This document shows positions 47,641 to 59,623 of a DNA stretch of 64,000 bases, piece after piece. Location of the stretch: positions 101,292,659 through 101,356,658 of the forward strand of contig OU015495.1 of NCBI GenBank assembly GCA_907164885.2, read 5' to 3'. The notes beneath the pieces are model-generated. The model did no database searches. It saw only the letters and a program-made list of their open reading frames with translations, and was not told where the DNA came from. Source of the stretch: Dolomedes plantarius (lineage: Eukaryota > Arthropoda > Arachnida > Araneae > Dolomedidae). The translations under genes were made by a program, and so were the position numbers. Each line of letters begins with the position of its first letter. The stretch's first letter is position 1.

Positions 47641-49590
47641 TGAGCACATTAATAGTAAAATTGACGTTGATAATGCTGTTACCTCCATCACTGATATCAT
47701 AAATAGTGCCCTCAGCTCTGCCAATACTCACACCCCCACCTAATAATTACAATACGCTACCCCTTCATATCAAGTACTTAATATTAAAAATAGCAATAAA
47801 GTTAGGAAAATTTGGCAGCGTACAGGCGATCCGTCTGTACGTAGTGAGTTCTATAGACTAAATGCTAAAATAAAACTTGAAATTAGAAAACACAAAAATT
47901 AAAAATGGACTGATTTTACCGAGTCACTCGCGCCAACTGACAATAGCCTCTGGACATATCTTAAACTCGTCAGAAAACATTTTACCCCCTACCTCTCCTC
48001 AATACATCCCCTGGAATTCTCACGAGTGACTCTAACAAAATTGAGGCCTTCGCAGACGATTACGAAAATCAGTTCTCTCCCAACCCCAACGTTTTCTGTC
48101 CCGATACAATTGTTGAAGTTAACAATATTCTTGGAAATTTTTCAGTAATAGACTCTCAATCATCAATAGTGACCCTCTCGAACCTACCACTCCAGCTGAA
48201 ACTCAGACCGCCATTACCTCGTTCCCCAATAAAAAAGCTCCCGGCCTTGACAATATATCTAACTCAGCTATCAAAAACTTACCTCTAAATTATATTTACT
48301 AACTCTCTGAGTTAACTAATAAAATCTTTGGACCTAAATACTTTCCCATTGCTTGGAAAACCGCTGTTGTCATCACTATTAAAAAACCTGGTGATCATGA
48401 GTCTCGGCCAAAAGACTATAGACCAATCAGCCTGCTCTCCGCTCTTAACAAGCTAGTGGAACACATACTGTGTCACAGAATCAATAAGTTCTTGGATGAA
48501 AATAATGTTATTATTAATGAGCAGTTCGGCTTCCGAGCCCACCACTCAACAACACACCAGTTGCTTCGAATCACGGAATTCATCTATGATTGTTTCCAGA
48601 ATCGGATGCAATCTAAAGTAATATTACTCGATCTGGAGAAAACTTTTGACCGAGTCTGGCACAGTGCTGTCATTTACAAACTTATTTAGCTTAAAATGCC
48701 AGCCTTAATTATCTACTTAATACACTTCTACCTTCTTGGCAGATCCTTTTAAGTCCGCCATGCACTATATCATAGCCATATTCTAATCTGCGCGAAGTCA
48801 ATGCAGGAGTCTCCCAGGGCTCTAAGTTAGCACCTATTCTTTTTAATATTTTATTAAAGACATTCCTCACACTCCATTCACTACACTAGCCATATTTACG
48901 GATGACACGGCAATACTAGCTAAGTATCTTAACGTTAAATACATGATCATGTTCTTACAGAGACATATTGGAATTCTTGAACGATGGTTCGAATGGTGGA
49001 GGCTCAAGTTAAGTCTTTCGAAAGCTAAAGCTATTTTTTCAGTTATAATAGAATTCCGCCTCCTCCGGTCACAGTAGGCGATCACCTTGTTCACTTTAAG
49101 AGAGAGGGCAAATACCTAGGAATTTACCTCGATAGTCGACTTATGTGGAAGAAAAATATAGAACATAAAATTAGAATTTTTTTAAAGCCTTAAGGATATT
49201 TCCCACCTCCTGTACCACAATCAAATAGGTTTAGATAATAAAATACTCTTGTATAAAACCGTACTGTGTCCCATCCTGTTGTACGCCGTGCCTGTTTGGG
49301 GCTCAGTGGCTGACACCCATATCCAGCGATTGCAGACAATTCAAAATAAAACACTTCGCGGTATTAGGAAGACGTCCTGGTACCTTAGGAACGTTCTTAT
49401 TCACAGGGATATGAGAATCGAACCCATTCGGCAACACATTAAAGATCTCGCATCTAACTTCTACAATATATTATATTCAATAGACAACGAAGAAATAGCT
49501 AACCTCCCCGACTACGACCTAAAGGAATGCTACAGGCGTCCTAAGGCCACTTTGATTATTCACCCTGGTCTCTTTCCGTATCCTTAACTT
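47640..49590 (+). pseudogene. Jockey-type non-LTR retrotransposon, RT and C-terminus
   Basis: The plus strand carries the pol part of a Jockey-clade LINE, lacking the 5' endonuclease. Visible in order: the linker (SLWTYLKLVRKHF), the RT start KKAPGLDNIS, PKDYRPISLLSALNKLVEH, NEQFGFRAHHSTTHQLLR, VILLDLEKTFDRVWH, the catalytic box FTDDTA at about 48895-48912 (FADD in the family), KREGKYLGIYLDSRLMW, then VLCPILLYAVPVWGSVADTH and IQNKTLRGIRKTSWYLRN at the C-terminus. Stops and frame changes around 48690, 48850 and 49185 make it non-functional. Copies insert by target-primed reverse transcription. Confidence 0.9.
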
Positions 49591-50940
49591 TCCCTTCAAC
49601 CTCTTCTGAATTTACAATTGGCTGCGCTTCTGGTTCTGACCTGTCATTTTTTGATGGATCGACCTCAAGACTATCTTACTGATTTTTGCTTAATCGTCTG
49701 CTACCGTATATTTTTTTCTTTTTCTTTTTTAAATCTGACACATCAAATAGTTGTCAAATTTATATTTATTTACTTATTTATTTACTACTATTCTTCTTAT
49801 TATTATATTATTTATTTTATTTATTTATTTATATATTTATTATTATTGCTATTAGTATTATTATTATTATTATTTATTAATTATTTATTTGTTTTTAACT
49901 TTCAATGTCAACGCTTTTCTTTTAATCCTGAGAACGGAAATATAGCCACAAAAAATTATACATACCGAGGATATGGAGCCCTGCCCTCTGGTGCCTCTTT
50001 AATGTACCATGTCTATGCCTAGGTATTGATGTATTAAAATTATCCCCACTAATAATGTATTTAACTTTGGCTACATTATTACCTAACAAAAGTCTTTTCA
50101 TACTAAATCATGCTAACATCTTTGAATAAATTATCACCACTAATAAATGTTTTTAACTTTATTCAAAGATATTAGTATACATTTTTATTGTCATAAATAA
50201 GTGTGTAAGGTGCAGTAAGTTGTGTAAAACGTTCTATTAACATATATATTATCCTATTAAAATATCTTTTGTACACATTCCTATTGAAATTACATTTCTT
50301 ATTTATCTTTCCTGTAAACGCGATTCGACTGTTACAAATTTAGAAGAGTTGGGAATCTATGCTTAATTCAGAGCTTTCAAAATGCCTGCATTGGGGAATT
50401 AGTGTATCTCTCAAGAACACGAAAGAAGTATTTCAGATGATGAGTATATATATTAACTTTCTAAATATAACCATTGCCATTCACTTCCACTAGGTAATTA
50501 AGTCAAGATGAAGCACGTTTAGAAGCATTTTAAATTAGTTAGAATTTAGCAACGCAAATAGCATGCAACACAGGCAATTTTTTCAACTAAATAAGTGATC
50601 CTTCAGGATCTTCAGGAAGAGTAGTGGGAACTACAATACATGGGTCGGGCCCTACACTGTAGAATGATATAGAAATGCATAAAACTTCAGAGATCAGTAA
50701 AATACGAAAGAAGGAAGGAAAATTGTACGTGGGGGGAACAAAAAATCTTCGATAGTTCAAGTAAAAGTAAAAACTGGGGAAAAAATTAAGACGGAGCGAA
50801 GCTCCAAGCCAGAACTTGGTCACATGGACCAAAGGGAAATGACTAGCAATAAAGCGGGAAGTTGAGGAAGTGAAAGTGATCAGATTCTGGAGCGGTTTCA
50901 GGAATGAATCAGCAAGCGAGATGAACAACAATAAACAGGA
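49591..50940. other. Possible LINE 3' UTR and low-complexity DNA
   Basis: A T/TTA-rich stretch lies at 49745-49895. A ~103-bp imperfect tandem pair, AATTATCCCCACTAATAATG / AATTATCACCACTAATAAAT, spans 50038-50160. The 159-codon minus-strand frame at 50587-51066 runs through the end of the second Jockey fragment and is not itself recognised. Confidence 0.4.
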
Positions 50941-50947
50941 CAAACAA

Positions 50948-51600
50948 TTAAAAGTTACGAGCAAGAATGGCACAGCGCCGTTTCTTGTTAGCTGGGTCAG
51001 TATGGTCGTAATCGGCAAGATTTTTAATAAGATCATTTGGTAAATTTTTATGAAAGTTAAAAGCACGATTTCGAAGATAATTTTGAATAGTGGGGAGATT
51101 TATCTCCCTATAAATGTAAACATTGCGAAAATACCATGGGGAGTAAGTGATTTGTCGAAAAGTCATGTTTTGAGCCACAGCTAGAATTTTAATGTTGAAA
51201 TCCACTGCATACGACCCAACTGGCTGAGCATACCTAAGGGTCTTCAGAATGATTTATAAATGAGCACTTTGTTACCAAAGTTCAATTTACTATTTCGGGC
51301 TTTTAAGGGGATAAAGATGTCTTTTAGCATTTTGAAATTTATTACGATTATTAATGATATGTTGTTTCCATGTGAGTTTTTTTTATCAACGGTTAATCCT
51401 AGGTATTTAACAGTGTTAAACCAAGAGATAATGCTGGAACCAATTTTAAAATTGCAGTTAGCAAAGGTTCTATCGAATTTATGGGTGAATATAGTGGCAA
51501 TGCACTTATCTGAGTAAATTTTTATTTTCCATTTAACGATCCAGGAATTAATGAGGACAACGTGGTCATTTCTGTCCACTTCAACGTCACGCAGCAACTA
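50948..51600 (-). pseudogene. Second Jockey-type fragment, C-terminal part
   Basis: The minus strand gives NSWIVKWKIKIYSDKCIATI, SWFNTVKYLGLTVDKK and KVLIYKSF, then after frame changes VGSYAVDFNIKILAVAQN, RQITYSPWYFRNVYIYREI and LADYDHTDPANKKRR. This is the RT thumb and C-terminal end of a Jockey element, in the opposite orientation to and clearly diverged from the copy at 47640-49590. The catalytic core is missing. Confidence 0.82.
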
Positions 51601-52035
51601 CCCCTTCTACGGGATCTACGGTTTTATGTACTCTACACATCGACTACAGCTCCCCCTCACTACCCATATCCTGTTTGATCATGCTAGATGTTCTCCGACT
51701 TTCTGGGCGACGTTGCCACTGCTTTATTTAAAACCTTCGTATTTGTGATAAACAGCTTTAATAAAAAATTATATTTAAACTTAATAAAGATTATAAAAGC
51801 ATAGGAAAACTTAAAAATGAATGTGATTTTCGAGCTTGCATTTGCCCTAACTAATTATAAAACTGCTACAATGTTGCGTGATTACTGTGGCGTTGCAATT
51901 CCACTTCACAAGAAAATATATTTTAGGGTTTTTTAAGCAGAACAGGGAATATCTTTCGTACTCGAAACGTCAAGAAACGGCAGAAATACAGAAATTTTTA
52001 GAATTTAAACAAAAAATTCGGAACCAAAATATATT

Positions 52036-52350
52036 TTAGTTCCCGATTTTATAAAATTGAGGAATACGCCTTCGTTGAAACTCACTGTTGACGATTTGGA
52101 GTGGTTTCTTTCGGTTCTTACGAACCTCACGCTTCAAGACACACCGATCCCGTTCGGTCAGATTACGGGGACGACAAACGTGGGCATTTCGTGTCCCAAC
52201 TCCCGTAGTCTTCCATTTCTTCAAGACATCATCAACAGTTGACCGCGGCTGTGATAATTCTACCGCATTTGCGCGAATAGACTTGCCACTAATGTGACAA
52301 CCAACTATAACACTTCTTTCGAAGTCACTAAGTTCCTTTCGTTTCGACAT
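52036..52350 (-). pseudogene. Tc1-like transposase N-terminal fragment
   Basis: A 104-residue minus-strand frame begins MSKRKELSDFERSVIVGCH and continues with a helix-turn-helix (SIRANAVELSQPRSTVDDVL) and the GRPRNLTERD-like linker (CRPRNLTERD here). This is the Tc1 DNA-binding half; the DDE half is absent after 52036. Truncation rather than frameshift. Confidence 0.82.
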
Positions 52351-52498
52351 AGTGTCACAATTTCACACAAAACTAATGACGTTACCACTTGTCTTATCGT
52401 ATTTAACCTTAACAGGTCACGTGCAAGCACTGGATATGCATAAAATCCGACATGCAGTCAGAATTTATGAAATGGCGTCCGATCCATTATTTTAGGGT

Positions 52499-52733
<235 letters not shown>

Positions 52734-52736
<3 letters not shown>

Positions 52737-52892
52737 TAGAACCTCGATACAATCGAATTCCTTGATAAATCGAAGTTTTTCCATTCCCCTTAAACCTGCC
52801 TAACACTATAAATCGAACCTCGGTATATCGAAATCCTCGGTATTTCGATGTTTTCTCTTTCTCCTTGATGTTCGATACATCGAGTTCCACTG
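52734..52892. mobile_element. pogo-like MITE (159 bp)
   Basis: The left end CAGTAGAACCTCGATACAAT and the right end (reverse complement CAGTGGAACTCGATGTATCG) are imperfect TIRs with internal ATCGAA repeats. TA precedes it; TG follows, a decayed duplication. It sits at the edge of the large TA microsatellite. Confidence 0.75.
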
Positions 52893-53789
52893 TGTGTGTA
52901 TGAATATATATATATGAACGATTAGTTTTATGTGTAAATCATCGTTGTCTTTTTTATAATAAATATTGGTAACCTTTCTTTTTTATTAAGAAATATGTTT
53001 CAAGAGACAAAAATAAAGGTGCTTATGATATATTTATATTTTTGTGGAATCTTTTTTCTAACACGAATATATTCTCATTTAAAAACAGAACGGAGAAAGG
53101 GCAAAACTTAAGCTGGTGACGACCACCAGGCAAGGAAATGAAAATGGATCCGGCTCTCTCCGCAGGATATTATTCTACCATCTTTAATATTCCAGGCATG
53201 TGGAGATCTTATTACGTTTTAACTCTATTTCTCACACGTATCAAAGTTTTTTGGTTTTGTTCTAGACTTTTCTATCTCTTTTGGAATCATTTTTAAGTGA
53301 AAGAAATACCTATTTTTGGAAAGTATTTTTCAAATGAAATTAATTCTGTTATAGTAATAACTACTGCTGTAAATAATGCTGAGCTTAAACGTATCTTTTG
53401 AAAAAAAAATTGTTTGAAATTACTGCGGTATCTCTAAATAGTTTGTTTTCTAAAATGTTTGACTCCCTCAACAATTTTGTAAGCACGCCTTAAAAGAATC
53501 GGAGTTAATAGTTTGTATTTTTGTAAAATTTTGTTGTTCGTTGGAGATATTTTATCTAACCTTCCCTATTCTAAGTCTTTTAAACAGTTGCTGTATGAGA
53601 AATTCTTTCATCCAGCCTACGTAAGCTTTTTCAAAGCAGACCAGCATGCATCATAGTTTATTTAATTGCCACAAGTTTAAGTCTAAGAGATAAGCAGCAG
53701 GAAGAGGTAATTATGTGTGCATTCCCACGCACCCAAGCCTAGTAGTGCGCAGGAATCATCTCCAGTTATAATGTTTGCCAACAAAGCCC
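52893..53789. other. AT-rich sequence without recognisable gene
   Basis: Nothing supported. Confidence 0.5.
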
Positions 53790-53793
53790 TTAA

Positions 53794-54035
53794 CCCTTTC
53801 AGGGGAAGCAACCTCCACCGTTTGGACGGTGGAGATTTTCCCTCGACTTTTCTTTAACCTACAGAATCTTTAAAAATTTTTTAGTTAAGGGTTGCAATTT
53901 TTTTAAATTCTTTAAACTAATATCAGAGAGCAGTACTAACCATTTTTATGCTCATTTAACTGTAATACATTGAATGCAAGGGGAAAAAAGAGTAGATTTA
54001 GGCGTTTGCATTGTGCAAACGGCACCCCCAAAGGG
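53794..54035 (-). mobile_element. piggyBac-like MITE, second copy (242 bp)
   Basis: Flanked by TTAA (53790-53793, 54036-54039), with ends CCCTTTCAGGGG and CCCCCAAAGGG. Its reverse complement aligns over the full length with 13167-13410, including GTTTGCACAATGCAAAC. The opposite end carries an extra hairpin, CTCCACCGTTTGGACGGTGG. Confidence 0.82.
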
Positions 54036-54380
54036 TTAAAATAGTCTGAGTTGTTTAACAGGCACAACATTGCATGTTACAGATCTTAAAATAGATTCAT
54101 ATAAGTCTAATCGTAAACAAAATAATTTTCAGAGAGTTTTCAAAGTAATAAGAAAAATATTAAAAAAAATATCTGAATTTAGAAATTTCTGGAGAAAATC
54201 ATCATATCCTCCCCAAAAAACAAACAAAAAACAAAATATAAAATACGAGGGATGTGAGATCGAACACTGAGCTTACAGTCACGTCTCTGTGTACTATTTC
54301 GTCCGTTGTCTAGTCCACAAATGTAAAGGGAGTGTCAGCTACGATTACTGATGATTTCAGAGTACATTTTTAGAGCGTTA

Positions 54381-54562
54381 GGGCCTGTTCACATAGGAGT
54401 CCGGTAGCAGAAGCGTAAAAGTATAGATGGCTCTTAGACGGGAATAAACCAATCAACGGCGTTAAAAATTTCGTTGCTAATCGTTTAGAGGTTTGTCATT
54501 GGTTAAATATATTTCAACATTTTAACGCTCCCGCTACAGGACGACTCCTATGTGAACAGGCC
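54381..54562. mobile_element. PIF/Harbinger-like MITE (182 bp)
   Basis: The ends GGGCCTGTTCACATAGGA and TCCTATGTGAACAGGCC are near-perfect inverted repeats of about 20 bp, continuing imperfectly to AGCG. TTA flanks both sides, the usual Harbinger target. The GGGCCTGTT start is also seen in that superfamily. Non-coding. Confidence 0.75.
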
Positions 54563-54565
54563 TTA

Positions 54566-55476
54566 GCTGTCTATGGAGGTCTGGAGAGAATACTGATACT
54601 TTGTCCCGCCAAAAATATTTATAACATCAATCTTCCTTCTCATGAACTGGAAAAAATTCATTTACTTTTATATCTCTTTCCTGTCAGATATTCGAAATTT
54701 CTGTCGATTTTATCGTCCTAAAATATTTCTGGTTATGTAAACTTCCGATATATTCGGTTGCATTAGATTTTAAAATAGAAAAGCATCTTTTGTATGGTAT
54801 GACATTCGAGAATACGTTTTCACCACATCTTATGGATGTCATACAGAATAGTTCAGCTAAGATAACATCTGTCTCGTGGTTAAAGGACACTAGTTCTGGA
54901 GGACGATCATTACAGAGGACCTTCAGAATGAATGACGAAGGTTCGTATTAAAAACATGGTACGAAAATCATAGAGGTAAACATGAAAATTGACGAAAAAG
55001 TAAATAAAAATGATTAATTCAGTAATTTTTCAAGACAACAATCCCTGTTTTTTGTCTTTATGTAGCAAAGGGGCTAATGAGAAATATGGATTTTGAAAAT
55101 AAGATTTTTTTCTTATCGGTTCTAGTGGTTGTTTTGTGGAAGAACGCCGGCTGCTAGAAATGCAGATTTCACTGTGTACCATGATAGTCATGGTAAACAT
55201 GGTTGTCTCCCTTTGTTAGAAAAAAACTGTTCACGTTTTAATATTTTTTTAGTAGTTAATAATGATAGCTATTTAACTGTACAAGGAAAATAAATAAGAA
55301 AAAAATTCTCAATCGTCTGATATTATTCGCAATCGACTGATAATGTATTCAATAATAACTGAGATAAGGTGTATGTGTCCACATAATGGATTTCCTTCTC
55401 AATATAAATCAATTTTGAAATTATAAATCACAGACAAATGAAAAACAAAGCAGCTAATTCCCTCAAAAATCAGCAC

Positions 55477-55515
<39 letters not shown>

Positions 55516-56535
55516 CTAATGCGGAGGAACTTGTGAGAAATTCACCTTTTGTTATCGAAGTCTTGCTGTGTACTTTAAATGCTACTCTCTTGCTGGCACT
55601 ACAAATATAAGAAAAGAAATATTCATATAGTACTAATGTGACTACTGAATCGTAGCCTTCGTAATATTAAAATAATGTTTAAAGCATTTTATTTTTCCCC
55701 AAGCACTGGAATCCCCATTCAGTAATCTTCTCAAGATTTTCACAAAATTTGCTTAGAATTCGGGATAAATGTATCAAACTCCTCCATGTAAAGTTAATAT
55801 CTCATTCAAAATGGAGGAATATTTAGGAATAAAAATGTATTCCAAAGTGGATGTATCACCAAAGTGGAGTGAGAAATCATTCTAGTATTTGATTAAAATG
55901 CAAATATGTTTTAACATTTTACAGCCTCAAAGCTAACTATGCAAAAAAGAAAAAGCTGAAAGTTTAAGAGACGTATTCTATTCGTATAAAATTTTAATGC
56001 GGTCATAATACCTCCTATTCTGTGTAAAGATATGTTGCGTAGGTTTATACAAACTCAGCAAATCGATAAAATGAAAGAATCTTTATTTTGTATATGCGAG
56101 TAAATTTACTTACAGAGAATTTTGCAGTAGTTTGCACTAGTCTCTATTTTATTCACGTTTTCAAGCATTTGTTCAAGATTCAAAAAAGAAATGGAACAGG
56201 GAAAAATAAATGTGAAAAATTTAAGCATTAAAGCATTTCATTCACGCTGAAAGAAATTTTTCAGTGATAGGAGTTTTTTTTGAAGATAAATGAAATTAAT
56301 ATTAAAGCACTTGTAAGGTTTACATAAGATTCGATTCACAAGAATCGAACTTTTGAGTGAATGAATTAAAGAAGCTGCTTGAGATATGCTAATTTCGGCA
56401 TACGCGCTTTGTATAAATACCAAGCAGCTTGATTAAGTGAAAAGGTTGTTAAGGTTGATAGATAAGCCAGTTAAGGGAGCTACGAGGTAAACAGCTCCAG
56501 GTGTTAACCGGCGCTTATGCTTAGGGGGCCCAAAG
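54566..56535. other. AT-rich sequence without recognisable gene
   Basis: Contains a TA microsatellite at 55480-55513. A small palindrome, GATTCGATTCACAAGAATCGAA, sits at 56329-56350. No exon recognised. Confidence 0.5.
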
Positions 56536-56539
56536 TTTA

Positions 56540-56793
56540 CGTGGCAGAACTGCTGGTTTGACTCTCTAGGTTGTGAGTATTGCAAAGTGTATTTTTATTG
56601 ACTGCTAATATATATTCCGTACAAGTAGTACGTATGCTTATTGCTGTAAAAGAAAATTCTATATGTGCAATATGAATTCAATAAACATTGTTTCATGTAT
56701 AAACTGTGATTGTATCAAATTCATTTAGAGTGCCACTTCAAATTATATACACCCAAGTCTGGGTAGAAGTGAGCAATTCGCTATACACTTTTC
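56540..56793 (+). repeat. ~250-bp dispersed repeat, copy 2
   Basis: Nearly identical to 14451-14703 from TGGCAGAACTGCTGG to GGGTAGAAGTGAGC. Flanks differ, which places the boundaries within a few bases of these coordinates. Confidence 0.8.
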
Positions 56794-56967
56794 AAAAATG
56801 TTGTGTAACCATTAGTTGAGTGAAAGTAAGTATGAAGAAAAGTTATTTTCTGTTGTATATGATGGGGTACTACTATGCTTTCCATGTTCTGCCAATATTA
56901 TACTATGGATTTTTAATATTCCTGGTAAAAATTCTAGTAATAAAACGTAAAACTGTGTATATATAAA

Positions 56968-57004
<37 letters not shown>

Positions 57005-57017
57005 ATATATATATATA
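56968..57017. repeat. (CT)n(CTAT)n(TA)n microsatellite
   Basis: A compound run ending at the TA that flanks the Tc1 element. Confidence 0.95.
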
Positions 57018-57022
57018 CACTC

Positions 57023-58442
57023 TGTCGTGGAGACACGACATGTGTTCAGAAAAAGGGGCGATAGAGAATGTAATTCAGAGAATCAGACAAAAGAGATGCC
57101 TTGAACAGCGGGATAATGTACTGCGTATGCGAATCGGAAGGAGAGATAACAAGTTGAGAAGGGGCAATTGAAATGAGAAAACGGTCAACAGCTGCGTTTA
57201 ACGAAGGGCCCAGCTGGTGATAATGAGCTGAGGGAAATCTGAAAACGGAGTCACAGTTAGGAGAAGAAAAGGGGTGAGGCAATTTACGAGGTTGACCGGC
57301 GTTAGAAAAACCACAGGAGGCCAGACGAGAGCATGAGAAGTTAAAAATGTAAGAAACCCCAGACAGGTGCAAGGGCGAACGCCCCCGTCAATATTGATTG
57401 GAGAAAATACGAATATAAAAAGGGTGATCGGCCAATGAAGGGGCTCCGGATCGACCTGTAGGACAGAAGGTGGCCACCAATGAGGGCATGAATAAATAAT
57501 GATGGAAGTTGAGGTCGAGAGAAAAAGTTTTTAGAGAGGGCAGAATGATTTGAGATTTCTCACGAGGAACACATAAGACCCTGTAGACGGCGAAGGAAGA
57601 GAGAAGGAAATGACGGGCTGCTAACTTAATGCAGGAGAGACAAGCCAAGTCCTCGGTACCCGAAAAGCAAACCAATATAAGATAGAGGCAGAGTCCAATA
57701 CCGGAGAGGCCGACCGACTAACCTGTCATTTAGCGAGAGAGGAGCAGCTGTTCCCCTGGACCAACGCGCCCCCGAAGCAAATGCTTTGATGCGGAGACGA
57801 GCACCCTGAGTCCGCCGCATGCCGATGATTTCGGCCGTTCCCCTGGACCAGAGAGCCCGATGACCCCCCAGCCATGCTTGTGATGAGGTACGGACCTTCG
57901 GATTGACGAACGCTCCCCCGAAGAGAGTGTATTCTCGGAGACGTGCGACCTGAGGCCGCCGCAACAGATAGTGACCACCGTTCCCCCGGACCCGACAGCC
58001 CGGTGCCCGAAAAAGTCCTATGTTTCCCCCAGCAAGGCTTGTGATGTCGATGTGTCGTCAGAAAAGGTAGGAGAGTATTTTGATTTATCCTAGCAATGCC
58101 CAATGCTTACTAGAGAGCGCAGTTAATTAGATAGGGCAGATTAGGTGAAATCTTTATATTTATGCATAGAATATCTATCATAAAATAGTGCTTGTGTATA
58201 TCCATATTAATTGAAGTAGTATCTTGCAATAATTTTGTAATGTGTTTATGTTGAAATGTACTCGTATATATAGATATATGGTGTTAATGAAAGAGAAATT
58301 CGGAAATCTTCAATGAATAGTGTTGTTTGTATATGCTATATGATTGGTTTAATAAATTGATTTGGATCTATACATTTGAGCATCACTCTCTAATTACTCG
58401 TACTACCACTAATACTAATCTATTAAATATATTACGGTGACA
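57023..58442 (+). mobile_element. Solo LTR (1420 bp) with 5-bp CACTC target duplication
   Basis: The insert begins TGTCGTGG and ends CGGTGACA (TG...CA), with CACTC immediately outside each end (57018-57022, 58443-58447). AATAAA occurs about 90 bp before the right end, suiting a plus-strand poly(A) signal. No gag or pol sequence is present, so this is a solo LTR or a non-coding LTR-type element. It contains an unusually GC-rich central part. Confidence 0.85.
57740..58060. repeat. GC-rich imperfect tandem repeats inside the LTR
   Basis: The motif GTTCCCC(T/C)GGACC recurs at about 57750, 57837 and 57980, followed by CCCCCGAAG and CGGAGACG(A/T)GC segments, giving a ~90-150-bp imperfect period. 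Open minus-strand frames across it (57626-58103) are a by-product of GC content. Confidence 0.7.
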
Positions 58443-58597
58443 CACTCATGGACAAAAAAATTAGCGCACCAAGAAGGAGTCGTCAAAATGAAACGAAATT
58501 TTACATACGTAATGACTACTTTGATATATGTAAATGATAAGAAAATCAAAGAAAAAGGATAATTTATTTCAGAGAAAAAGGCAAAAGAACGGAGGAG

Positions 58598-59623
58598 TTA
58601 ATACTCCGTTGGACCCCCTCTAGCGCGAATGCACGATGCGATACGATCGGGCATTGAGTCATACAAGTTCTGTATGATGTCTTGAGACATTTCGTTCCAT
58701 ATTTGCTGTAACCTTGCCTCTAGTTCGTTCAAACTCGTGGGATGCCCAACTCGTCGTCCCAAATGATCCCAGATATGCTCGATTGGAGAAAAATCTGGGG
58801 ATCGGGCAGGCCAAGGAAGGGTAGTAACAGTGCGGAGACAGTCTTGTGACACCCTTGCCGTATGAGGTCGAGCATTGTCTTGTTGAAAAATGGCTCCTGG
58901 GAGCCGTTGCATGAGTGGCAACACATGTGGTTGCAGGATTTCATGAACATACCGCTGGGCTGTCATGGTGCCACGGAACAATACTAGGGGTGACCGTGTA
59001 TTGTAGGCAATGTCACCCCATACCATCACACCAGCTGTGGGAGCGATGTGTCGCTGTACAGCAAAGGCAGGATTGAAGCGTTCACCACGGGCTCTCCACA
59101 CACGAAAACGATTGTCATCACTGCCGAGATTGAATCTGGATTCGTCGCTAAAGACGACCTGGTTCCATTCCGCTGCAGTCCAGTTTCCTCGTGCGCGGCA
59201 AAACTCCAAACGTAGGCGTCGATGGGTGGGCGTCAAGGGCAGCACACGTAATGGGCGCCGCGATACCAACTGTCCTTCAGCCAGGCGCCTTCGTATGGTT
59301 CGAGAAGACACAGAGGCCCCTAGTGAAGGTGCTACCTGTGCCTGGATGGCGGCCGATGAAGCAGTTGGCTGTACGCGTGCATTTCTTACGATGTGGCGGT
59401 CTTCTCGACGACTGGTCTGTCGAGGGCGTCCTGAGCCTGGTCTTCGTGTACATGACATCTCTCTGGTCCACTGGTCCCAACACCTCCTCACAACACAATC
59501 AGAGCTGCCTAATTGACGAGCTACTCTCCTAGCTGACCACCCAGCTTCCATCATCCCGACGATTCTCCCCCTCTCAAACTGCGACAACTGCTTATATTGT
59601 CTTCGAACATGGCGTAATGGCAT
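58598..59623 (-). CDS. Tc1 family transposase, 341 aa, with 32-residue D-E spacer
   Basis: An uninterrupted transposase from ATG (59621-59623) to TAA (58598-58600). The N-terminal helix-turn-helix half includes LSQFERGRIVGMMEAGWSAR and the GRP linker SGRPRQTSRRED. Catalytic residues: D in FSDESRF, D in QQDNARPH, E in SPIEHIWD. I count 32 residues between the second D and the E, two fewer than the usual 34, owing to a shorter segment between ARVSQD and LPWPARSPD. The C-terminus reads MPDRIASCIRARGG. Length and everything else are ordinary for Tc1. With perfect TIRs it is likely autonomous unless the LTR in its left end prevents excision. Confidence 0.95.
   Translation of the reverse strand: MPLRHVRRQYKQLSQFERGRIVGMMEAGWSARRVARQLGSSDCVVRRCWDQWTREMSCTRRPGSGRPRQTSRREDRHIVRNARVQPTASSAAIQAQVAPSLGASVSSRTIRRRLAEGQLVSRRPLRVLPLTPTHRRLRLEFCRARGNWTAAEWNQVVFSDESRFNLGSDDNRFRVWRARGERFNPAFAVQRHIAPTAGVMVWGDIAYNTRSPLVLFRGTMTAQRYVHEILQPHVLPLMQRLPGAIFQQDNARPHTARVSQDCLRTVTTLPWPARSPDFSPIEHIWDHLGRRVGHPTSLNELEARLQQIWNEMSQDIIQNLYDSMPDRIASCIRARGGPTEY

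Noticed and set aside
57046..58103. Protein genes in the GC-rich LTR interior
   Set aside because: Overlapping minus-strand frames in several registers, no recognisable domain, and explained by GC-rich repeats within an LTR.
59010..59532. Plus-strand frames of 113 and 168 codons opposite the Tc1 transposase
   Set aside because: Antisense shadows of the intact minus-strand transposase; the same applies to 37562-37831.
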